From Streptomyces sp. B1I3 (lineage in GTDB: Bacteria; Actinomycetota; Actinomycetes; Streptomycetales; Streptomycetaceae), in assembly GCF_030816615.1 (NCBI RefSeq), contig NZ_JAUSYD010000001.1, positions 6,594,501 to 6,658,500 on the forward strand: a DNA stretch of 64,000 nt. Direction: 5' to 3'. Shown here piece by piece: positions 57,621 through 64,000 of this stretch. Every line of letters starts with the position of its first letter. The stretch's first letter is position 1. Position numbers and translations under genes: made by a program. The notes beneath the pieces were generated by a model. It worked only from the letters and a program-made list of their open reading frames with translations. It did not search any database and was not told the DNA's origin.

Positions 57621-59096
57621 ATGAGTGTTATGCGTTTTCTTGAGCCCGGCACGGGTCGTTACACGGCCTCCCCCTCGGTCCCCTACGACCTCACGTACGA
57701 CGACGTCTTCATGGTCCCCGGCCGCTCCGCGGTCGGGTCCCGGCAGGCCGTGGACCTCTCCTCGCCCGACGGCACCGGCACGACCATCCCCCTCGTCGTC
57801 GCCAACATGACCGCCATCGCGGGCCGCCGGATGGCCGAGACGATCGCCCGCCGCGGCGGACTGGCCGTCATTCCCCAGGACATCCCGATCGAGGTCGTCA
57901 CCGAGGTCATCGGCTGGGTCAAGACGCGCCACCTCGTCCTCGACACGCCGATCGTGCTGGCCCCGGGCCAGACCGTCGCCGACGCCCTCTCCCTGCTGCA
58001 CAAGCGGGCCCACGGGGCGGGTGTCGTCGTCGACGCCGAGTACCGCCCCGTCGGAGTCGTCACCGACCACGACCTCACCGGGGTGGACCGCTTCACCCAG
58101 CTGTCCGAGGTCATGTCCCGGGACCTGGTCGTGCTGGACGCGGACATCGACCCGCGCGACGCCTTCCACAAGCTCGACGGCGCCAACCGCAAGCTCGCCC
58201 CCGCGGTCGACGCGGACGGCAGGCTCGTCGGCATCCTCACCCGTAAGGCCGCGCTGCGCGCGACGCTCTACACCCCCGCCACCGACGCGGACGGCAAGCT
58301 GCGCATCGCCGCCGCCGTCGGCATCAACGGCGACGTCGCCGGCAAGGCCAAGCAGCTTCTCGACGCGGGCGTGGACACCCTCGTGGTGGACACCGCGCAC
58401 GGCCACCAGGAATCCATGATCAGCGCGGTCGCCGCGGTCCGGGCGCTCGACCCGCGCGTACCGATCGTCGCGGGCAACGTGGTGGCCGCGGAGGGCGTCC
58501 GCGACCTGATCGAGGCCGGAGCCGACATCATCAAGGTGGGTGTCGGTCCCGGTGCCATGTGCACCACCCGGATGATGACCGGCGTGGGCCGGCCGCAGTT
58601 CTCCGCCGTCCTGGAGTGCGCCGCCGAGGCGCGCAGGCACGGCAAGCACGTCTGGGCCGACGGTGGTGTCCGGCACCCGCGCGACGTGGCCATGGCGCTC
58701 GCCGCCGGCGCGTCCAACGTGATGATCGGCTCCTGGTTCGCGGGGACGTACGAGTCGCCCGGTGATCTCCAGCAGTCCGCCGACGGCCGGTACTACAAGG
58801 AGTCCTACGGCATGGCCTCGGCGCGCGCGGTGAAGAACCGCACGTCCGAGGAGTCCGCGTACGACCGTGCCCGCAAGGGCCTGTTCGAGGAGGGCATCTC
58901 CACGTCGCGGATGTTCCTGGACCCGGTGCGCCCCGGTGTGGAGGACCTGATCGACTCGATCATCGCCGGGGTCCGCTCCTCCTGCACCTACGCGGGGGCC
59001 GCCTCGCTCGAGGAGTTCGCCGAGAAGGCGATCGTCGGTGTGCAGAGCGCCGCCGGTTACGCCGAGGGCAAGCCGCTGCACGCCAGCTGGAGCTGA
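57621..59096 (+). CDS. guaB1: GuaB1-family protein (IMP dehydrogenase-related, probable GMP reductase)
   Basis: A 491-residue TIM-barrel protein with an inserted CBS pair (about 95-215). The catalytic loop G-V-G-P-G-A-M-C-T-T-R has the nucleophilic cysteine, and V-D-T-A-H-G-H is present. The actinobacterial GuaB1 branch has been shown in mycobacteria to act as a CBS-containing GMP reductase, so that is more likely than IMP dehydrogenase. ATG 57621 or ATG 57630 (MRFLEPG) could be the start, neither with a good ribosome site. It diverges from the terpene synthase; the 286-base gap holds both promoters. Confidence 0.88.
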   Translation: MSVMRFLEPGTGRYTASPSVPYDLTYDDVFMVPGRSAVGSRQAVDLSSPDGTGTTIPLVVANMTAIAGRRMAETIARRGGLAVIPQDIPIEVVTEVIGWVKTRHLVLDTPIVLAPGQTVADALSLLHKRAHGAGVVVDAEYRPVGVVTDHDLTGVDRFTQLSEVMSRDLVVLDADIDPRDAFHKLDGANRKLAPAVDADGRLVGILTRKAALRATLYTPATDADGKLRIAAAVGINGDVAGKAKQLLDAGVDTLVVDTAHGHQESMISAVAAVRALDPRVPIVAGNVVAAEGVRDLIEAGADIIKVGVGPGAMCTTRMMTGVGRPQFSAVLECAAEARRHGKHVWADGGVRHPRDVAMALAAGASNVMIGSWFAGTYESPGDLQQSADGRYYKESYGMASARAVKNRTSEESAYDRARKGLFEEGISTSRMFLDPVRPGVEDLIDSIIAGVRSSCTYAGAASLEEFAEKAIVGVQSAAGYAEGKPLHASWS

Positions 59097-59124
59097 CGGA
59101 TTCCGCAGCCCTGCGGCCTCGTCG

Positions 59125-59152
59125 CCCCTCCCGGACCTGTGTCCGGGAGGGG
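59125..59152 (+). terminator. Terminator after guaB1
   Basis: Perfect 12-bp stem (cccctcccggac and its complement) with a CTGT loop followed by TTT. Confidence 0.85.
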
Positions 59153-59291
59153 TTTGCGTTGTGTGCGCCCGATGGCCACCCGTGACCGTTCGCTTTCGGT
59201 CGTCGACCTTTCCTGGGCGGCTCCAACTCGATTGCTGTCTAAGTAATATGATCCGCTATCAGCTGCCCGCCCCTCTGCGGTAAGGGAACTC

Positions 59292-60752
59292 ATGTCCTCC
59301 TTCTTCACCGACCTGGCCCAGCAGTACATCGACGGCGAGTGGAGGCCGGGTAAGGGGTCCTGGGACATCATCGACTTCAACCCGTACGACGGGGAGAAGC
59401 TCGCCTCGATCACCGTGGCCACCGCCGCCGAGGTCGACCAGGCCTACCGTGCGGCCGAGCGCGCCCAGCAGGAATGGGCGGACACCAACCCGTACGCCCG
59501 CCGCGCGGTGCTGGAGAGGGCGCTACGCATCGTCGAGGAGCGCGAGCCCGAGATCAGCGAGGCGATCGTCGCCGAGCTCGGGGGCACCCGGCTGAAGGCC
59601 GGCTTCGAACTGCACCTGGCCAAGGAGTTCCTGCGCGAGGCGGTACACCTGGCGCTGCGGCCTGCCGGCCAGATCCTCCCCTCGCCGACCGAGGGCAAGG
59701 AGAACCGGGTCTACCGGATACCCGTCGGAGTCGTAGGGGTCATCAGCCCCTTCAACTTCCCCTTCCTGCTGTCGCTCAAGTCGGTCGCACCGGCCCTCGC
59801 GCTCGGGAACGCCGTGGTCCTCAAGCCGCACCAGAACACCCCCATCTGCGGCGGAACGCTGCTGGCGAAGGTGTTCGAGGAAGCCGGTCTGCCCGCCGGG
59901 CTGCTGAACGTCGTGGTCACCGACATCGCGGAGATCGGCGACGCCCTGCTGGAGCACCCGGTCCCGCAGGTCATATCCTTCACCGGCTCCGACAAGGTCG
60001 GCCGCCACGTCGCGACGGTCTGCGCGGCCAACTTCAAGCACGCGGTCCTCGAACTGGGTGGCAACAGCGCGCTGATCGTCCTGGACGACGCCGATGTGGA
60101 CTACGCCGTCGACGCGGCCGTCTTCAGCCGCTACATCCACCAGGGCCAGGTGTGCATGGCGGCCAACCGGATCCTGGTCGACCGCGCCGTGGAGCAGGAG
60201 TTCACCGAGAAGTTCGTGGCCAAGGTCGCCTCCCTGCGGGTCGGGGACCCGGCCGACCCCGCGACCCACATCGGTCCGCTGATCAACTCCTCGCAGGCCG
60301 AGGCCGTCTCCAAGCTGGTCGACCAGACCGTGGAGGCCGGCGCCACGGCGCTGCTGCACGGCACGGTCGAGGGCAACGTGGTGAGCCCCTCCGTGCTGAC
60401 CGGCATCGCCGCCGGATCCCCCGTGCTGCACCAGGAGATCTTCGGTCCGGTGGCCCTGCTCGTGCCCTTCGACGGAGAGGACGAGGCCGTCCGCATCGCC
60501 AACGACACCCCGTACGGCCTGAGCGGCGCGGTCCACACCGCCGACGTCGAGCGCGGCGTGCGGGTGGGCAAGCGCATCCGCACCGGCATGATCCACATCA
60601 ATGACGGCACGGTCCACGACGAGCCCGTCGTCCCCTTCGGCGGGGAGAAGAGCTCGGGCCTGGGGCGGCTGAACGGCGACGCGATGATCGAGGCCTTCAC
60701 CACCCAGAAGTGGATCTCCGTGCAGCACGGACGCTCGCGGTTCCCCTTCTGA
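59292..60752 (+). CDS. Aldehyde dehydrogenase (benzaldehyde dehydrogenase-like)
   Basis: A 486-residue NAD(P)-dependent aldehyde dehydrogenase. The catalytic cysteine is C288 (G-Q-V-C-M-A-A-N) and the general base E254 (L-E-L-G-G-N-S). The coenzyme segment F-N-F-P-F-L-L and the F-T-G-S-D-K-V-G motif are intact. It resembles the aromatic (XylC-like) branch, but substrate assignment from this is weak. AAGGGA lies before ATG 59292. An AT-rich patch with TAATAT (59245-59250) upstream may be the promoter. A terminator separates it from the Lrp gene, so joint function with the downstream lysine-type genes is not shown. Confidence 0.88.
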   Translation: MSSFFTDLAQQYIDGEWRPGKGSWDIIDFNPYDGEKLASITVATAAEVDQAYRAAERAQQEWADTNPYARRAVLERALRIVEEREPEISEAIVAELGGTRLKAGFELHLAKEFLREAVHLALRPAGQILPSPTEGKENRVYRIPVGVVGVISPFNFPFLLSLKSVAPALALGNAVVLKPHQNTPICGGTLLAKVFEEAGLPAGLLNVVVTDIAEIGDALLEHPVPQVISFTGSDKVGRHVATVCAANFKHAVLELGGNSALIVLDDADVDYAVDAAVFSRYIHQGQVCMAANRILVDRAVEQEFTEKFVAKVASLRVGDPADPATHIGPLINSSQAEAVSKLVDQTVEAGATALLHGTVEGNVVSPSVLTGIAAGSPVLHQEIFGPVALLVPFDGEDEAVRIANDTPYGLSGAVHTADVERGVRVGKRIRTGMIHINDGTVHDEPVVPFGGEKSSGLGRLNGDAMIEAFTTQKWISVQHGRSRFPF

Positions 60753-60802
60753 CCGGCCGTTCTCCACGGTGAACGCGCCCCCGAGGGGCACCCGTGGTCT
60801 AC

Positions 60803-60830
60803 TTCGGGGGCGGCCTGTGCCGCCCCCGAA
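60803..60830 (+). terminator. Terminator after the aldehyde dehydrogenase gene
   Basis: Perfect 12-bp stem (ttcgggggcggc and its complement) with a CTGT loop, 50 bases after the stop. Confidence 0.82.
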
Positions 60831-60862
60831 CCGGTCTCCCGCAGAGAAGTGATCCGCCCGAA

Positions 60863-61318
60863 GTGCGCCTGAACGACCTCGACGAACGCATCGTCCACGC
60901 CCTCGCCGAAGACGCCCGCCGCTCCTACGCCGACATCGGTGCACTCATCGGCCTGTCCGCCCCCGCGGTGAAACGCCGGGTGGACCGACTGCGTGCCGAG
61001 GGCGCCATCACGGGCTTCACCGTGCGCGTCGACCCGGCGGCGCTCGGCTGGGAGACCGAGGGATACATCGAGATCTACTGCAGCCGCAACACCGGCCCCG
61101 AGGCGATCAAGAAGGGCCTCGCCCGCTATCCGGAGATCGCCTCCGCGTCCACGGTCACGGGTGACGCCGACGCGATCGTGCAGGTCTTCGCCGCCGACAT
61201 GCGGCACTTCGAGCAGGTGCTCGAGCGGATCGCGGGCGAGCCGTACGTCGAGCGGACCAAGTCGGTACTCGTCCTGTCCCCGCTGCTGCGGCGGTACACC
61301 TCGGGCCCGCCCGCCTGA
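60863..61318 (+). CDS. Lrp/AsnC-family transcriptional regulator
   Basis: A 151-residue Lrp-type regulator: an N-terminal helix-turn-helix (L-N-D-L-D-E-R-I-V-H-A-L-A-E-D, then I-G-L-S-A-P-A-V-K-R-R-V) and a C-terminal RAM/ligand-binding domain (about 65-148). Such proteins usually respond to amino acids. GTG 60863 is chosen over the open GTG at 60794, because the latter lies before the terminator hairpin of the previous gene. It precedes, in the same direction, the amidase and flavin monooxygenase genes, which it may control. Confidence 0.88.
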   Translation: MRLNDLDERIVHALAEDARRSYADIGALIGLSAPAVKRRVDRLRAEGAITGFTVRVDPAALGWETEGYIEIYCSRNTGPEAIKKGLARYPEIASASTVTGDADAIVQVFAADMRHFEQVLERIAGEPYVERTKSVLVLSPLLRRYTSGPPA

Positions 61319-61495
61319 GACCCGGATCACCCGCCTGACCTGCGCGGAGACGGTGCGCAACGAATCGCCGGGCCGGCCCGGTGCGGCGCAACAGATCGAC
61401 GGTGCACGCGCAACGGTCGCGTCTTGCCGGGCCTGTTCGCCGCACCGTACCGTCGATACGTCTCCCCACCCCGCCCGCACCGCCCGAGGTCAGCC

Positions 61496-62293
61496 ATGCC
61501 GCCGTTGCGTACCGCCCTGCTCCAGAGCTCCGGACGACCCGGCTCCGTGGCGCGGAACATCGAGGTGCTCGACGAGGCCGCCGGACGGGCGGCGGAGGCG
61601 GGCGCCCGGCTCCTGGTCTGCCCGGAGCTGTTCCTCACCGGATACGCCGTCGGTGACGCGGTCCCCGAGCTCGCCGAACCCGCCGACGGCCCAGGCGCCA
61701 GGGCGGTCGCCGACATCTGCGCGCGGCACGGTCTGGCTGTCCTCTACGGCTACCCGGAGCGCGCGGGCGGGCTGCTCTTCAACGCGGCGCAGCTCATCGG
61801 CCCGGACGGTGCCGTGCTCGCCCACTACCGCAAGACCCACCTCTTCGGCGAGTTCGAGGAGAAGTGGTTCACCCCCGGCGAGCAGCCCGTGGTCCAGGCC
61901 GAGCTGGACGGCGTCCGGCTCGGGCTGCTGATCTGCTATGACGTCGAGTTCCCGGAGAACGTCCGGGCGCACGCCCTGGCCGGGACCGATCTGCTGCTGG
62001 TGCCGACCGCGCTGATGCACCCCTTCGCCTTCGTCGCGGAATCCGTCGTGCCGGTGCGCGCCTTCGAGAGCCAGATGTACGTCGCGTACGTGAACAGGAC
62101 GGGCACGGAGGGCGAGTTCGAGTTCACCGGGCTGAGCTGCCTGGCCGGCCCCGACGGCACCGCCCGTACCCGCGCCGGGCGCGGGGAGGAGCTCGTCGTC
62201 GCCACCGTGGATCCCGCCATCCTCGATGCCTCGCGTGCGGCCAACCCCTATCTCGCCGGCCGTCGCCCCTCGCTGTACCGCTCCCTCGTCTGA
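61496..62293 (+). CDS. davA: Nitrilase-superfamily amidase, DavA-like (5-aminovaleramidase)
   Basis: A 265-residue carbon-nitrogen hydrolase with the full catalytic triad: E44 (C-P-E-L-F-L-T-G), K113 (Y-R-K-T-H-L-F-G) and C147 (L-I-C-Y-D-V-E-F-P-E). Its size, Y-G-Y-P-E-R and F-P-E-N segments resemble DavA of Pseudomonas putida, which hydrolyses 5-aminovaleramide to 5-aminovalerate. The pairing with a DavB-like gene 80 bases downstream supports this; on its own the amide substrate would be open. ATG 61496 is used; the frame is open upstream to 61424 without similarity. Confidence 0.78.
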   Translation: MPPLRTALLQSSGRPGSVARNIEVLDEAAGRAAEAGARLLVCPELFLTGYAVGDAVPELAEPADGPGARAVADICARHGLAVLYGYPERAGGLLFNAAQLIGPDGAVLAHYRKTHLFGEFEEKWFTPGEQPVVQAELDGVRLGLLICYDVEFPENVRAHALAGTDLLLVPTALMHPFAFVAESVVPVRAFESQMYVAYVNRTGTEGEFEFTGLSCLAGPDGTARTRAGRGEELVVATVDPAILDASRAANPYLAGRRPSLYRSLV

Positions 62294-62325
62294 GCCACCC
62301 GCACACGCTCCCTCGTCCGAGCCAC
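62280..62325 (+). repeat. Short direct repeat at the davA stop
   Basis: A 19-base sequence (gctccctcgtctgagccac) at 62280-62298, which includes the davA stop codon, recurs at 62307-62325 with one change (TGA to CGA). Period 27 bases. Confidence 0.7.
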
Positions 62326-62373
62326 CGCCCACCCCCGCGTTCCCCGCGTTCCTTCGCAAGGAGTCCGTACCCC

Positions 62374-64000
62374 ATGACGTCCACGGTGCCCAACGCTGTC
62401 CAGCACACCGACGCGCAGCCGCCGATCACCATGTTCGGGCCGGACTTCCCCTACGCCTACGACGACTTCCTGGCCCACCCCGCGGGGATCGGCCAGATAC
62501 CCGCGACCGAACACGGATCCGAGGTCGCCGTCATCGGCGGGGGACTCTCGGGCATCATCGCCGCCTACGAACTGATGAAGATGGGCCTGAAGCCCGTCGT
62601 CTACGAGGCGGACCGGATCGGCGGCCGGCTGCGGACGGTCGGCTTCGAGGGCTGCGACCCCTCGCTGACCGCCGAGATGGGCGCCATGCGCTTCCCGCCC
62701 TCCTCCACGGCGCTCCAGCACTACATCGACCTCGTGGGCCTGGAGACCGAACCGTTCCCCAACCCGCTCTCCCCGGCCACTCCGTCGACCGTCGTCGACC
62801 TCAAGGGCGAGTCCCACTACGCGAGGACGATCGACGACCTCCCGCAGGTCTACCGCGACGTCGCGGACGCGTGGAGCGCATGCCTGGAGGAGGGCGCCGA
62901 CTTCTCCGACATGAACCGTGCGATGCGCGAGCGTGACGTACCCCGCATCCGGGAGATCTGGGCGAAGCTCGTCGAGAAGCTCGACAACCAGACCTTCTAC
63001 GGCTTCCTCTGCGACTCCGAGGCCTTCAAGTCGTTCCGGCACCGGGAGATCTTCGGCCAGGTGGGCTTCGGTACCGGCGGCTGGGACACCGACTTCCCCA
63101 ACTCCATCCTGGAGATCCTCCGGGTCGTCTACACCGAGGCCGACGACCACCACCGCGGGATCGTGGGCGGCAGCCAGCAGCTGCCGCTGCGGCTGTGGGA
63201 CCGGGAGCCGCAGAAGATCGTGCACTGGCCGCTCGGTACGTCGCTGGCCTCGCTGCACGGCGGACAGCCGCGGCCCGCCGTGACCCGGCTCGACCGCACC
63301 GCCGGGAACCGGATCACGGTCACCGACTCCACCGGCGACATCCGCACCTACCGGGCAGCGGTCTTCACCGGTCAGTCCTGGCTGCTGCTCTCCAAGATCG
63401 CCTGCGACGACGCGCTCTTCCCGATCGACCACTGGACGGCGATGGAGCGCACCCACTACATGGAGTCGTCCAAGCTGTTCGTGCCCGTCGACCGGCCGTT
63501 CTGGCTGGACGCTGCCGTCGACGGCAGCGGGGCACCCACCGGCCGAGACACCATGTCGATGACGCTCACGGACCGGATGACCCGGGGCACGTACCTGCTG
63601 GACGACGGTCCCGACAAGCCGGCCGTCATCTGCCTCTCGTACACCTGGTGCGACGACAGTCTGAAGTGGCTGCCGCTCTCGCCGAACGAGCGCATGGACG
63701 TCATGCTCAAGTCACTCGGCGAGATCTACCCCGGGGTCGACATCCGGAAGCACATCATCGGCAACCCGGTCACCGTCTCCTGGGAGAACGAGCCCTGGTT
63801 CATGGGCGCGTTCAAGGCCAACCTGCCCGGCCACTACCGCTACCAGCGACGGCTGTTCACCCACTTCATGCAGGACCGCCTGCCCGCCGACAAGCGGGGC
63901 CTGTTCCTCGCCGGCGACGACATCTCGTGGACGGCCGGCTGGGCCGAGGGTGCCGTGCAGACCGCGCTGAACGCCGTGTGGGGCGTGATGGCGCAGTTCG
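62374..64000 (+). CDS. davB: Flavin monooxygenase, DavB-like (L-lysine 2-monooxygenase), 3'-truncated by the window
   Basis: 542 visible residues of an FAD-dependent amine oxidase-fold enzyme, without a stop before the window end. The N-terminal F-G-P-D-F-P-Y-A-Y-D-D and H-P-A-G segment, the dinucleotide motif V-I-G-G-G-L-S-G (about 53-60), M-R-F-P-P-S-S, F-G-Q-V-G-F-G-T-G-G-W, and the late A-G-D-D-I-S-W-T-A-G-W flavin motif all match, from memory, L-lysine 2-monooxygenase DavB of Pseudomonas. That enzyme makes 5-aminovaleramide, the substrate of DavA. Another L-amino-acid 2-monooxygenase specificity (phenylalanine, tryptophan) is possible. AAGGAG lies before ATG 62374. A typical length of about 560 residues implies that only the last 20 or so are missing. 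Confidence 0.85.
   Translation, partial: MTSTVPNAVQHTDAQPPITMFGPDFPYAYDDFLAHPAGIGQIPATEHGSEVAVIGGGLSGIIAAYELMKMGLKPVVYEADRIGGRLRTVGFEGCDPSLTAEMGAMRFPPSSTALQHYIDLVGLETEPFPNPLSPATPSTVVDLKGESHYARTIDDLPQVYRDVADAWSACLEEGADFSDMNRAMRERDVPRIREIWAKLVEKLDNQTFYGFLCDSEAFKSFRHREIFGQVGFGTGGWDTDFPNSILEILRVVYTEADDHHRGIVGGSQQLPLRLWDREPQKIVHWPLGTSLASLHGGQPRPAVTRLDRTAGNRITVTDSTGDIRTYRAAVFTGQSWLLLSKIACDDALFPIDHWTAMERTHYMESSKLFVPVDRPFWLDAAVDGSGAPTGRDTMSMTLTDRMTRGTYLLDDGPDKPAVICLSYTWCDDSLKWLPLSPNERMDVMLKSLGEIYPGVDIRKHIIGNPVTVSWENEPWFMGAFKANLPGHYRYQRRLFTHFMQDRLPADKRGLFLAGDDISWTAGWAEGAVQTALNAVWGVMAQF

Noticed and set aside
57335..57652. N-terminal extension of the terpene synthase up to 57652
   Set aside because: It would cover the divergent promoter region and the guaB1 start, and the residues do not resemble terpene synthase sequence. 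GTG 57334 gives a normal length.
59292..60862. Treating the aldehyde dehydrogenase as part of the lysine-type operon
   Set aside because: A perfect 12-bp terminator lies between it and the Lrp gene, and its closest resemblance is to aromatic aldehyde dehydrogenases.

Overview
This window looks like a core chromosomal segment of a Streptomyces species. The evidence is very high GC with GC-rich third codon positions, many GTG/TTG starts, and genes typical of the genus: a BldD protein with an intact cyclic-di-GMP signature, a streptomycete integration host factor, a bifunctional RelA with a long Pro/Ala leader, and a zinc-free uS4. Gene order is largely that of the conserved Streptomyces core. 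I see no insertion sequence, prophage, CRISPR array, tRNA or rRNA gene.

Layout. (1) 1-9243: Holliday-junction genes ruvC-ruvA-ruvB, protein export yajC-secD-secF, then apt and relA. (2) 9256-11524, minus strand: a DUF349 protein and a membrane-anchored cyclophilin. (3) 11674-17378: an MBL-fold hydrolase, hisS, a VKOR-family membrane protein, rarA, a broken DUF2470-like gene and rpsD. (4) 17393-19577, minus strand: an NB-ARC/TPR regulator split by a one-base frameshift. (5) 19790-29900: DUF948 and DUF6167 proteins, alaS, ruvX, mltG, then shikimate genes aroE-aroC-aroK/aroB (one continuous reading frame)-aroQ. (6) 30008-33093: a P-loop kinase-like protein, an M24 peptidase-fold protein with altered metal ligands, efp and nusB. 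(7) 33277-33777, minus strand: bldD. (8) 34000-44007: the pyrimidine operon pyrR-pyrB-pyrC-membrane protein-carA-carB-pyrD-pyrF, preceded by a probable PyrR-binding loop. (9) 44252-55080: ihf, gmk, rpoZ, coaBC, metK, priA, a minus-strand HTH protein, fmt, rsmB and rpe. (10) 55160-64000, the more accessory end: a SorC-type regulator, a terpene synthase on the minus strand, a GuaB1-family enzyme, an aldehyde dehydrogenase, and an Lrp-type regulator with a nitrilase-family amidase and a flavin monooxygenase resembling DavA and DavB of the L-lysine delta-aminovalerate route. The last gene is cut by the window edge.

Most genes are tightly packed with ATGA/GTGA overlaps, which implies operons. Long perfect hairpins mark nearly every operon end, including all-but-one convergent boundary. 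The most unusual items are the two frameshifted loci either side of rpsD, the aroK-aroB fusion, the M24 protein with three of five metal ligands changed, the orphan terpene synthase with all catalytic motifs intact, the putative lysine-catabolism trio, and several promoter -10 elements placed so that transcripts would be leaderless.
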